This document shows, one piece after another, positions 1 through 7,638 of a stretch of DNA of 62,269 nucleotides (position 1 is the stretch's first letter; each line of letters opens with the position of its first letter). The position numbers were made by a program, and so were the translations under genes. Under the pieces are notes generated by a model. That model did no database searches. It worked only from the letters and a program-made list of their open reading frames with translations, and was not told where the DNA came from. Source of the stretch: Dethiobacter sp. (GTDB lineage: Bacteria > Bacillota > Dethiobacteria > DTU022 > UBA8154); contig QZJM01000057.1 in assembly GCA_003605065.1 (NCBI GenBank), positions 1-62,269 of the forward strand, written 5' to 3'.

Positions 1-187
1 CGGGCCCTCTATCCATCTCTACTTTTTTACTCTCAGACTCCCGACGCACACACTCGGAATATTGCCTTTTAATTATGACAAATTAAGCTGGATTCAACAC
101 TAAGAAGTTATTTTTAAACGGAAGGTTTTTAAAAAAGCATAAATCTGTTAAAATATAGGAGATAATTATCTTAAAGGAGAGTTGGGC

Positions 188-910
188 TTGGAAGAGTTTT
201 TACTGCAACTTACGAATACTTTCAATGTACTTTTGAATAAATATGGCGCCTGGGGCCTGTGGATCAGCATGTTTGCTGAAAGCATCGGTATTCCATTTTC
301 TTCCACATTTTTTATTATGACAGCATGGACTCTCCTCTTAAAAGGAACACTGTCCATCTGGGAAATAGTTGGCATCGCTACACTGGGGATTACCTCAGGA
401 AGTGTCATTAGTTATGCGGCCGGATACTACAGTAAGAAACTTGGGAAAGTGCTCTGGCTTCGGCTCCGGAATCATTTAACGATTGATAATCAGCGGATAT
501 CGGGGCCTCAAGATAATCAAAGCCGTTTTCACAAAATTAACAGTTATATAAAAAAGTACGGCCTTTTATCGGTCTTACTGGCGCAGCTTTTTGGTTTTAC
601 GCGCACTTTTATCTCCTTCCCGGCTGGACTCCTGGGAATTAACTTCTGGCATTTTTTAATATTCACTGCAGTAGGTGGAGCTGCCTTTTCCTTTCTGGCC
701 ATTCTGGGAAGTATGATCCTGACAAAATTTATGTCCTACCTGGCATCTTATTCATATATACTTCTTTTGATCATTATTGGAGCTGTCATTGCAGGCATAA
801 TCTTTTATATCAAATTTTCCGCCGGCAACAATGAACCGGGCCAAGAGAGCCGGGCTGGTTCCCCCCCTGCCGGGGAACAAGAAAGCTCACCACCGGATCA
901 TTGCTCCTAA
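188..910 (+). CDS. DedA/VTT-family membrane protein
   Basis: Integral membrane protein of the DedA (SNARE-associated, VTT domain) family, whose characterised members act in envelope lipid homeostasis as flippase-like proteins. About 240 residues, normal for the family. Hydrophobic segments lie roughly at residues 23-55, 61-82, 128-183 and 190-212. The acidic residue in FAESIGIP (about residue 31-38) and the arginine in FGFTRTFISFPAG (about 137-149) match the conserved re-entrant motifs. The C-terminal 30 residues are polar and low in complexity. Two in-frame TTG codons exist at 182 and 188. I chose 188 because the GGAG at 176-179 is then about 8 bases away rather than 2. It stands alone upstream of a tRNA gene. 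Substrate unknown. Confidence 0.85.
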   Translation: MEEFLLQLTNTFNVLLNKYGAWGLWISMFAESIGIPFSSTFFIMTAWTLLLKGTLSIWEIVGIATLGITSGSVISYAAGYYSKKLGKVLWLRLRNHLTIDNQRISGPQDNQSRFHKINSYIKKYGLLSVLLAQLFGFTRTFISFPAGLLGINFWHFLIFTAVGGAAFSFLAILGSMILTKFMSYLASYSYILLLIIIGAVIAGIIFYIKFSAGNNEPGQESRAGSPPAGEQESSPPDHCS

Positions 911-916
911 TTCTCC

Positions 917-945
917 TTGACATCTCTACGACAAAGCTTTATAAT
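917..945 (+). promoter_or_regulatory. Consensus sigma-A promoter for tRNA-Val
   Basis: TTGACA at 917-922 and TATAAT at 940-945 are separated by exactly 17 bases, a perfect match to the vegetative consensus. The predicted start is near 952, about 22 bases before the tRNA. Confidence 0.85.
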
Positions 946-973
946 TTTTTATACACAATCACTTTTTAAATAT

Positions 974-1048
974 GGGGCTGTAGCTCAGGGGGAGAGCGCT
1001 TGACTCACATTCAAGAGGTCCAGGGTTCAAATCCCTGCAGCCCCACCA
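974..1048 (+). tRNA. tRNA-Val (anticodon CAC), CCA encoded
   Basis: Full cloverleaf read by eye. The acceptor stem is GGGGCTG (974-980) with CAGCCCC (1038-1044). The D stem is GCTC/GAGC. The anticodon stem is CTTGA/TCAAG around the loop CTCACAT (1004-1010), giving anticodon CAC, which reads GUG valine codons. The T stem is CAGGG/CCCTG with loop TTCAAAT. Discriminator A (1045) and the 3' CCA (1046-1048) are encoded. The adjacent downstream DNA is full of phage and restriction-modification remnants, so the tRNA may mark an old insertion boundary. Confidence 0.95.
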
Positions 1049-1250
1049 CCCAAAACATCGGTATCCGTGAAGGATAGAGGAAAGAGAAAAACAAGTCAAA
1101 AAGCCCGAATTGACAACAAAGTTACAACAACCGGAAGCAGTACAACAAAAAACCGGGGATGGTCCCCCCGGCTGGCTGATGAAAAACCGTATTATTTCTT
1201 CTCCAGGCAGGAGTTCAGCAAGTTCCCAATTTTACTTGTTGCCTCCTGCT
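1049..1250. other. Non-coding stretch after tRNA-Val
   Basis: No convincing gene. A plus-strand open frame beginning at 1067 has no ribosome-binding site, no recognisable family, and overlaps a minus-strand coding remnant, so I do not call it. A short GC-rich inverted repeat (CCGGGG/CCCCGG, about 1153-1170) is not followed by a T run and is a poor terminator candidate. Confidence 0.4.
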
Positions 1251-1600
1251 TCATTCTTTTAGTAACCCCTGAATATATCCCTCTTTCCTTAGTTTCTGAA
1301 AACCCTCCTCTTGAACAGAAACTGGTATAAAATAAAAACCCCCGCTACCTCCCCAATTAGTTCTAACAAAAATTACATCAGTCCCAGGGTAAACAAATTT
1401 GTATTTCAGGAGTGCGATAACAATGTTCTCCCTTCTTTACAATAAACTTTATTCAAATGCTCCAAAGGGAAAGAATTTATCTTATCGTGTGTTTCCTTTG
1501 TATCGCTCTCGTGGCTATTATATAATTTACTATTATAGAATCGAGAAGAATCGTGCCCTTCTCTCTTAGAAACACCAAAACTACTTGTTTGTGTAGCCAA
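1251..1600 (-). pseudogene. Restriction-modification remnant: methylase N-terminus fused to an endonuclease-like C-terminus
   Basis: A TTG at 1600 with AGGAGG 8 bases upstream starts a frame whose first 60 residues resemble the N-terminus of beta-class (N4-cytosine/N6-adenine) site-specific DNA methyltransferases, including FGVSKREGHDSSRFYNSKLY and then LNKVYCKEG. It stops at about 1406, before the TSPPY catalytic motif. A second frame overlaps and continues to the stop at 1251-1253, reading KYKFVYPGTDVIFVRTNWGG and then GGFYFIPVSVQ. That looks like the C-terminal part of a different protein, plausibly the partner restriction endonuclease. The simplest reading is that most of a methylase gene and the front of an adjacent nuclease gene were deleted. 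The methylase call is from family memory. The nuclease call is inference. Confidence 0.55.
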
Positions 1601-1612
1601 TCTACCAACCTC

Positions 1613-1739
1613 CTATTTACAAATATGCTTTTTTAGTTTACAACGAACTCTACTTAAAGCATTGTCTATACTTTTTGTTGGTATGTCTAATTTTTCGGCA
1701 ATTTCTAAATAACTAAAATCCTTATTCAGTATATATTAA
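1613..1739 (-). pseudogene. Sigma-factor region 4-like HTH remnant
   Basis: The minus-strand frame ending at the TAG at 1613-1615 encodes about 40 residues including DFSYLEIAEKLDIPTKSIDN followed by ALSRVRCKLKK. This closely follows the region 4.2 helix-turn-helix of SigH-like sigma factors (EIA...VKSIDNAL.R...KL). A stop lies just upstream in frame near 1737-1739, so only the tail survives. Its stop codon overlaps the Shine-Dalgarno of the methylase remnant. It could be the tail of a phage or restriction-associated sigma-like regulator rather than of SigH itself. Confidence 0.5.
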
Positions 1740-2040
1740 CATTTCCATAATTATTTTGATATTCCTGCTCTTAGATGTCCCAAACGATAAGGGCTTTATT
1801 CTCGCATCTATGGCCCGCATAACCTGATCATGACTGAAAACCTGGTCAACGGTCTCCACAAATTCGCAAAGGTATTCCTGCTTAAACCACCATTCTCCCA
1901 GGGCCTGCCGTTCTTCTTCCAAAAACTCCTTGGAAATGCGGGGGCAGGTATCAGCAGGTATCTCTATCCGCTCCCAGGACGGGCCTCCCTCTGTCCACTC
2001 CCTGAAATTGATTTACAAAAATCGGCTGGGCCTGCTACCT
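1722..2040 (-). pseudogene. Phage terminase large subunit, C-terminal remnant
   Basis: The minus-strand frame reads EWTEGGPSWERIEIPA, then CPRISKEFLEEERQALG, then WWFKQEYLCEFVETVDQVFS, and ends in HDQVMRAIDARIKPL before trailing into unrelated sequence. This matches the end of the nuclease half of phage terminase large subunits, where such a glycine/tryptophan strand, a PRIS..FL..ER..LG segment and a W(F)(R/K)QEY.CEF segment occur. No ATPase half is present, and an in-frame stop lies about 2027. There is no start with a ribosome-binding site, so I treat it as a dead prophage fragment. Confidence 0.65.
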
Positions 2041-2065
2041 GTGTACTTGTATCTGTCGAGGCAAT

Positions 2066-2896
2066 TTATTTAACAACGATAAGGGAATTGACAGATTTGC
2101 CCTTGATTATTGTTGGCAGGCTGGTAAAAAATAACTTAATTACTTTATGATCTAAAATCTCATTGATGGTGGAAAATGTTAACCCATATGACAGAGAAGG
2201 CCTCTTGATAATCACAATAGGAAGCCCCAGCTGTTCAGCTGCCTTGACCTTCTCCTTTAAACCTCCTGTTTTACCGCTTTCTTTTGTTACCACTACGCCT
2301 GCCCTGGCATGGAGAAACATCTCCCTGTTTAACTCTGTAGAAAAAGGGCCCTGCATGGCGATAATGTTTGCAGGGCTGATCCCCACTTCCTCACAGTTAC
2401 GAAGTGACTGGAGCGTAGGTAAAACTCTGGCAATAATTCTTTCCGCCCCCAGTTTCCGGGTAAATGTTTCTAGACCGCTGCTCCCCGTTGTGAGAAAGAC
2501 CTTTTCGTACTCTTTTACGGCTAAAACAGCCGCTTCCAGGTGCTCGACCCATATTGTTTTTTCATAGCCCCTGTCAGAATCATCCCACTGGATAGATTCT
2601 CTCTCAAAACGTAAAAGAGGAATGTTCAGGCGGGTACAGGCTGCCATAACATTACGGGAAGCGTTGACGGCAAAGGGGTGTGTGGCGTCAATCACCAGTT
2701 TGACATGGTTTTCAACCATGACCCGGGCCAGGTTCTCCTCGTCAAGTCCCCCTGATAGAATCATCCCGTGAAGGTTTTGACGAAGGAGCAGGGAACCATA
2801 GGAAGAAACGGCCGTAGCAAGGACGGGGAAACCGGCTTCTTCCAGGGATCCGGCTATTTTTCTGCCTTCTTTGGTGCCCGCGAGAACCATGATCAT
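2066..2896 (-). CDS. cbiJ: Cobalt-precorrin-6A reductase
   Basis: CbiJ/CobK family enzyme that reduces the corrin macrocycle at the precorrin-6A stage using a nicotinamide cofactor. 276 residues, typical length. It opens with the Rossmann-type segment MVLAGTKEGRKIA. Family hallmarks include VIDATHPFA (about residue 90) and TTGSSGLETF near the middle. Its start ATGA overlaps the stop of cbiH, so it is translationally coupled and is the last gene of the B12 transcription unit. No clear terminator is seen downstream. Confidence 0.9.
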   Translation of the reverse strand: MIMVLAGTKEGRKIAGSLEEAGFPVLATAVSSYGSLLLRQNLHGMILSGGLDEENLARVMVENHVKLVIDATHPFAVNASRNVMAACTRLNIPLLRFERESIQWDDSDRGYEKTIWVEHLEAAVLAVKEYEKVFLTTGSSGLETFTRKLGAERIIARVLPTLQSLRNCEEVGISPANIIAMQGPFSTELNREMFLHARAGVVVTKESGKTGGLKEKVKAAEQLGLPIVIIKRPSLSYGLTFSTINEILDHKVIKLFFTSLPTIIKGKSVNSLIVVK

Positions 2897-3630
2897 AACC
2901 GGTACCCCCTGGGAGTCACGATATAGCCATCCCTGGTATAACTCTGACTGTTACCGACGATGACGGTAGTCGTCATATGTATATCGCATTCCAGCATCTT
3001 TTCCAGTGTGGATATTGTCTTTTTTTCACCTCTTCTTCCGGCATCCCGGACAATTCCGACAGGGGTTTCAGCGCTCCTGTAACAAAGAAGAATATCCCGG
3101 GCTTTTTGGATCTGGGTTTTCCGGTGGTGGCTTCTGGGGTTGTAGAGAACAACGACGAAATCCCCTTCGCCCGCTGACCTGAGTCTCTTCTCTATAAGCT
3201 CCCGGGGCGTTAAAAGGTCACTCAGGCTGATAACAGCAAAGTCGTGCATCAGCGGGGCTCCAAGCACAGAAGCCGCTGAACTGGCAGCAGTAACACCGGG
3301 GATAATATCCACTTCCGGGGGCAGACCCTTCTTCTCCATAACCTGCAGGACAATACCGGCCATGCCGTAAATACCTGCATCACCACTGCTGATGAGGGAA
3401 ACGGTTTTTCCCTTTGCTCCTTCCTCAACAGCCAGCCGGCACCGTTCGATCTCGCCTCGCATCCCGGACGAATAGACTTTTTTCCCCTGGGTCAAGTTTT
3501 CCAGCAGTTGAACGTAGAGAGTATATCCAATGATAACGTCAGATTCCCTGATTGCTTCTGCCGCCCTGAAGGTCATATCTCCCCGGTTTCCCGGCCCTAT
3601 CCCCACAACGTAAAGTTTTCCCCTGTTCAT
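2893..3630 (-). CDS. cbiH: Cobalt-precorrin-3B C17-methyltransferase
   Basis: SAM-dependent tetrapyrrole methylase (CbiH/CobJ) that methylates C17 and drives ring contraction. About 245 residues from the ATG at 3630. A longer open frame runs upstream to 3702 but would overlap cbiG and precede the conserved first strand. The family N-terminus KLYVVGIGPG begins right after the chosen start, and the cbiG stop is two bases before it. The ISSGDAGIYGMAG segment and the IPGVTAASSAASVLGAPL segment are the SAM/substrate loops of this family. Confidence 0.92.
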   Translation of the reverse strand: MNRGKLYVVGIGPGNRGDMTFRAAEAIRESDVIIGYTLYVQLLENLTQGKKVYSSGMRGEIERCRLAVEEGAKGKTVSLISSGDAGIYGMAGIVLQVMEKKGLPPEVDIIPGVTAASSAASVLGAPLMHDFAVISLSDLLTPRELIEKRLRSAGEGDFVVVLYNPRSHHRKTQIQKARDILLCYRSAETPVGIVRDAGRRGEKKTISTLEKMLECDIHMTTTVIVGNSQSYTRDGYIVTPRGYRL

Positions 3631-3631
3631 C

Positions 3632-4780
3632 TTACCAGTCCCCAGGCCTTTCTTTGTTATTTTTTTCTTCTCTCGCCCACCTGAAAGAGAGCAGCCTCTC
3701 ACCCAGGGCCACTGTAATACCTGAAAATGTTGTTTTCTCCAAAATCATCTCTCCCCGGCTGCTGCCAAGAAAGGCACAGGGTTCCGCAACGGAACCACAT
3801 CCGGTCTGTTTCCTTACAAAAGCCGATTCCCTGAAGAAATGCTCAACTTCCCGGATCTTCTCATTTCTGCAAATTTTCAGGGGGACGTCAAAATGACCTG
3901 CCGCCTCTTTTAAACCGGGTTCCTCGCTCTTCAGTTCTGCAGTAACCATCCCCTGAAGGCTGGAAATTTCCCGTCCGCAACGGTTAAAGGCTTCCTGAAC
4001 GGCATTTACAACATCTCCCCCCGCCACCCCTCGCCGGCAGCCAACTCCGGCCCAGATATTTCGCGGCCTCATGATAATAAACGGCTTGCCCTGAGGGGAC
4101 CGGGGAAGATCTCTCCGATTGCTGACAAACACTATTCCCTGAGGATCCCTATGGTTAATTTCATCATTGGAGCGGGCCACAGAAATCCGCCCAAGAAACG
4201 GTATAGTTGTTTCCTTTCCCAGAGCAGCTTCTCTCTTAGGAGACACCACCTGAATGGTCTCATCGGGAAAGATCACAATTTCTTTCCCTTCTACCTGGAA
4301 CGCGCTGATCTTCTTGAGGTCCTCTTCATGTTCAATGATCCAGTTCATACGCCTGGCCAGGAGGTCAAAAGCCAGGACGCCGTGGCGGTCCGTAGAGGTG
4401 GTAATGACGGGAAACGCACCGATCTTCCAGGCAATCTCTTCTGCCAGCCAGTTGGCCCCTCCCAGGTGACCGGAAAGAAGACTGATGGTAAACAGTCCGG
4501 TATCGTCTACCACAACGACCGCAGGGTCCGTTTTTTTGTTCTCCAGGTACGGAGCGATAACCCGCACGGCAATCCCTGCTGCCATGATCATTACAATGCC
4601 CTCAAATTTCCGAAAAAGCTTCCCCACAAACGTCTTCAGGTCTTCCCCAAAAACATGTTCTCCGCTTCTCGTTTTTTCCAGTCTTATATGGGCAAAAAGG
4701 CAGGCACCGGGAAAAAAATGCTGAATTTGCCGGGCCACCCGGAGGCCCGGCCGGGAAAGTGCAATAATAGCTATCTTCAC
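3632..4780 (-). CDS. cbiG: Cobalt-precorrin-5A hydrolase
   Basis: CbiG opens the delta-lactone of cobalt-precorrin-5A, releasing acetaldehyde, a step specific to the anaerobic B12 route. 382 residues, normal. The N-terminal domain contains DDTGLFTISLLSGHLGGANW, the classic CbiG signature. The central GVGCRRG and the C-terminal AFLGSSRGE-type segment belong to the CbiG C-terminal domain. Its start overlaps the cbiF stop by four bases (ATGA). Confidence 0.93.
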   Translation of the reverse strand: MKIAIIALSRPGLRVARQIQHFFPGACLFAHIRLEKTRSGEHVFGEDLKTFVGKLFRKFEGIVMIMAAGIAVRVIAPYLENKKTDPAVVVVDDTGLFTISLLSGHLGGANWLAEEIAWKIGAFPVITTSTDRHGVLAFDLLARRMNWIIEHEEDLKKISAFQVEGKEIVIFPDETIQVVSPKREAALGKETTIPFLGRISVARSNDEINHRDPQGIVFVSNRRDLPRSPQGKPFIIMRPRNIWAGVGCRRGVAGGDVVNAVQEAFNRCGREISSLQGMVTAELKSEEPGLKEAAGHFDVPLKICRNEKIREVEHFFRESAFVRKQTGCGSVAEPCAFLGSSRGEMILEKTTFSGITVALGERLLSFRWAREEKNNKERPGDW

Positions 4781-5547
4781 TTTTCACCCTCCCGGTAACC
4801 ATGGGAAAAAGCCTTGTCGTAAAGCCGGGACAATTCGTATTCATCCCCAAGGAAGCGTCCAATAAGGATGAGTGCCGTCCTGTCAATCTTTGCTTCTTTT
4901 ACCCGGGAAGCAATATCCATCAGGGTGCCGGTAATTACCTTCTCTTCCGGCCAGGATGCCCTCTGGACTACGGCTACAGGGGTGTCTTTCTCATAGCCGA
5001 AAAGAAGTTCCTCCACGACCTTCTCGATCATCTGAACACTTAAAAAGATGACCATGGAAGCACCGTGTCCGGCGAGATCCCGTAACTTTTCCCCCTGGGG
5101 TACGGGCGTTCTGCCTTCCACCCGTGTGAGGATAACGGTCTGGGAAACTCCCGGAAGCGTATATTCCTTTCCCAGTGAGGCTGCGGCGGAAAGGAAAGAG
5201 CTGACACCGGGAACAATTTCATAAGAGATCTCCTGAGACTCGAGTATATCCACCTGTTCCCTGACAGCTCCGTAGATGGATGGATCACCGGTATGGACCC
5301 TGGCAACAGTTTCCCCCCGTTCTACCGCACGCAGGATAATCTCCATCACCTCTTCAAGGGTCATCCCGGAACTGTCATAAAGGGAACACCCTTCTTTTAA
5401 TTGACCAACTACCCGGGGATTGACCAGGGAACCCGTATAGATGACCGTATCGGCTTCCCGGATTATCCTGGCCCCTTTTACAGTAATCAATTCAGGGTCT
5501 CCGGGCCCTGCCCCGATAAAGTATACCGTCTTTTTTACCTTTTCCAT
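4777..5547 (-). CDS. cbiF: Cobalt-precorrin-4 C11-methyltransferase
   Basis: Tetrapyrrole methylase CbiF/CobM, 256 residues. The SAM-binding loop FIGAGPGDPELITVKG lies at residues 10-25, and YTGSLV, VHTGDPSIYGAVREQ and IVPGVSSFLSAAASLGKE are characteristic of the C11 subfamily. It methylates C11 of cobalt-precorrin-4. The start shares one base with the cbiL stop (TGATG), and its end overlaps cbiG, so it sits in a fully coupled string of corrin-ring genes. Confidence 0.94.
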   Translation of the reverse strand: MEKVKKTVYFIGAGPGDPELITVKGARIIREADTVIYTGSLVNPRVVGQLKEGCSLYDSSGMTLEEVMEIILRAVERGETVARVHTGDPSIYGAVREQVDILESQEISYEIVPGVSSFLSAAASLGKEYTLPGVSQTVILTRVEGRTPVPQGEKLRDLAGHGASMVIFLSVQMIEKVVEELLFGYEKDTPVAVVQRASWPEEKVITGTLMDIASRVKEAKIDRTALILIGRFLGDEYELSRLYDKAFSHGYREGEK

Positions 5548-6251
5548 CAGCTCTCCTCCTTCCTGGCCAGGATGAGGGAAAAATAATCAACATTCCTCTC
5601 TTCCAGGGCAGAGAGGTCCGTCTCGATATGTTCATTATCATGACCGCAGCGGCTCACCAGAATACCCTTCCTGAAAAAGCCCCCTTCCCGGATCAGCTGA
5701 AGAACGCCAGTTAAATCACTGGAAACCTTTAGGAAAACAGCACATGAAAAAGGATCCAGAGATTCCGCTGAAAGGGATTCCCCTGCGTTCCACGGGATAA
5801 TAGCAATTTTCTCATCCCCTTCTCCCAGGGGCAAACCCGCTGCGCTGGCGGCCGCACAGAACGAAGGCACTCCCGGAACTGTCTGTACGGAATAGCCGGC
5901 CGTTTTGATCCTGGAAAAAAGATAAATGTACGTGCTGTAGAGCATTGGATCCCCCACGGTAAGAAATACAGTATTCCGCCCCTGGTCCAGGTGCTCAGCT
6001 ATTTCCAGGGATACATGATCCCAGGCTTTTTCCAGCTTCTCTTTATCCCTTGTCATTGGTAAAAAAACGGGACTCAATGTGCAGCCTTCCGGGATGTAAT
6101 CCTTGGCGATAGCCAGGGCAATACTCTCCTTTCCTCTTCCTGTAGAGGGAAAAAGAACTACTTCTGCTCTTTTTAACACCTTTATGGCTTTTAAGGTGAC
6201 CAAATCAGGATCTCCCGGGCCTACTCCAACCCCGTAAAATGTCCCCCTCAA
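5547..6251 (-). CDS. cbiL: Cobalt-precorrin-2 C20-methyltransferase
   Basis: CbiL/CobI tetrapyrrole methylase, 234 residues. The SAM loop GVGVGPGDPDLVTLKA is at about residues 7-22, and LTVGDPMLYSTYIYLF and VPGVPSFCAAASAAGLPL follow, as expected for the C20 enzyme. It acts on the cobalt-containing product of the CbiX/precorrin-2 dehydrogenase route and therefore performs the first dedicated corrin methylation here. Six bases separate it from cbiT upstream. Confidence 0.93.
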   Translation of the reverse strand: MRGTFYGVGVGPGDPDLVTLKAIKVLKRAEVVLFPSTGRGKESIALAIAKDYIPEGCTLSPVFLPMTRDKEKLEKAWDHVSLEIAEHLDQGRNTVFLTVGDPMLYSTYIYLFSRIKTAGYSVQTVPGVPSFCAAASAAGLPLGEGDEKIAIIPWNAGESLSAESLDPFSCAVFLKVSSDLTGVLQLIREGGFFRKGILVSRCGHDNEHIETDLSALEERNVDYFSLILARKEES

Positions 6252-6257
6252 CCGGCT

Positions 6258-6929
6258 TCACCCTCTCTTTTTTGTGGTAACAATGAAAACGGGGTTCAGG
6301 GGACGGAGCACAGTTCCATTCCCCAGGCTTTCCCCCCGGGCAATTTGAAGGGAGAGAATCTCCGGTGAAGTAAAGCCCGTGTCCCCCAGGAGATGAAGGC
6401 ATCCAGCCATGCTTTCCAGCAGAATACAGTTAAGGACCATGATTCCTCCTGGAAGAAGCAGATCGCGGCATGTTTGGAAGATCTCCTTCATTTTTCCTCC
6501 AGTGCCCCCAACCACAATCCTGTCAACAGGATTGATCTTCTCAAGGGCTTCCGGTGCAAAATCATGGATAATCTCCACGTTCCTTACCCCAAAAAGCCGG
6601 GTATTTTCCCTGATGATTTCTATCGCTTTTTCATCCTTCTCCACCGCAAATACACAGCCTCTTTTTAGCATAAGTGCGCATTCGATGGAGATAGAACCCG
6701 TCCCCGCGCCTACATCGACAACCCGGTGGTCGGTTTTAAGCCTGAGCCTGGAAAGGGTCAGGGAGCGGACCTCCCCTTTCGTCATAGGAACGTTCCCCCT
6801 GGCAAACAGTTCATCAGGTATCCCCGGTGTTGCGTACGGCCATCTTGACGGGGCGGGTATCTTTTCGGAACGCTTCTCTTCGTGATCTTTTGTATCCAGG
6901 TGGTCTTTTGTATCCAGGTTTTTTTTCAT
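6258..6929 (-). CDS. cbiT: Cobalt-precorrin-6B C15-methyltransferase (decarboxylating)
   Basis: Rossmann-fold SAM methyltransferase CbiT, which methylates C15 and decarboxylates the C12 acetate. 223 residues. PGIPDELF and PMTKGEVRSL match the CbiT start. Motif I, VVDVGAGTGSISIE, lies at about residues 69-82, and RIVVGGTGGK is the substrate-side loop. The first 16 residues are an unusual charged extension containing LDTKDH twice, caused by an 18-base tandem duplication at 6883-6918. cbiE, upstream, completes the CobL-equivalent pair as a separate protein. Confidence 0.92.
   Translation of the reverse strand: MKKNLDTKDHLDTKDHEEKRSEKIPAPSRWPYATPGIPDELFARGNVPMTKGEVRSLTLSRLRLKTDHRVVDVGAGTGSISIECALMLKRGCVFAVEKDEKAIEIIRENTRLFGVRNVEIIHDFAPEALEKINPVDRIVVGGTGGKMKEIFQTCRDLLLPGGIMVLNCILLESMAGCLHLLGDTGFTSPEILSLQIARGESLGNGTVLRPLNPVFIVTTKKRG
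6883..6918. repeat. 18-bp tandem duplication in cbiT
   Basis: Two adjacent 18-base units (6883-6900 and 6901-6918) differ at one position and encode the duplicated LDTKDH at the CbiT N-terminus. Confidence 0.85.
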
Positions 6930-6978
6930 TTTCCTCTTTATTTCCTCCCGATTCCCTCATGCACTATTTTCGGGCATT

Positions 6979-7635
6979 TTAAAAAAGGGACGTTTCCCGT
7001 TTTTTTAAAAGTTCTTCCTGCAAAACGGCCAGAACATTTAATTCGCTGAACTGCAGGTTGTTTAAGTTTTCCAGAGGACTGATCCGGATTTTTTCCTCCG
7101 GGTAGGAAAGGTTTTCCCCGATAACCACTTTTTTCCCCCTGATGCCTTCTCGCAGAAGCAGGTGGCAGATGCCGGCAGGGGTATTCTTTTTATCCGTAAA
7201 AATGGCCACCTTTGGATTATCCCTGACAATCGCGGCCAGGTCTTTTTCTTCCTTTCCATGAAGGCTGAGGATTACGCAATCGTGCCAGGAAAGCCTGAGC
7301 TTAGCAAACAGGTACTGGATGGAACTGATACCGGGAATTACCTCCAGGTTTTCCAGAGGAAAAGACCGTCTGATTGCATTTAAGAGGCTGAACAGCCCGG
7401 GATCCCCCGATACCAGGATCCCCAGTTTTTTTGTTTCAGCTCTCTGCCTGATAAAATCCAGCAGGGAGGGGATATCCCCCCCGATCTCAATCTTTTCCTG
7501 GGGAAAACCGGCAACCAGCTCCAGGTTTCTCTTTCCTCCAAGGAGGATATCACACGTGCGGGCGGTCTCCATTACCAGTGGAGAAACATAACTGGAATTG
7601 CCCGGGCCCATCCCCAGAATATAAATTTTGTTCAA
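6979..7635 (-). CDS. cbiE: Cobalt-precorrin-7 C5-methyltransferase
   Basis: Tetrapyrrole methylase CbiE, 218 residues. The N-terminal loop YILGMGPGNSSYVSP, the LVSGDPGLFSLL segment at about residues 75-86 and the IPGISSIQYLFAKL segment identify the subfamily. CbiE methylates C5 in concert with CbiT, which lies immediately downstream after 49 bases. cbiD ends three bases before its start. Confidence 0.92.
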   Translation of the reverse strand: MNKIYILGMGPGNSSYVSPLVMETARTCDILLGGKRNLELVAGFPQEKIEIGGDIPSLLDFIRQRAETKKLGILVSGDPGLFSLLNAIRRSFPLENLEVIPGISSIQYLFAKLRLSWHDCVILSLHGKEEKDLAAIVRDNPKVAIFTDKKNTPAGICHLLLREGIRGKKVVIGENLSYPEEKIRISPLENLNNLQFSELNVLAVLQEELLKKRETSLF

Positions 7636-7638
7636 GAT

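Noticed and set aside
1153-1170. GC-rich inverted repeat after tRNA-Val as terminator
   Set aside because: No T run follows on either strand.
1067-1330. 87-residue plus-strand frame after tRNA-Val
   Set aside because: No Shine-Dalgarno, no recognisable family, and antisense to the restriction-remnant frame that does look like protein.
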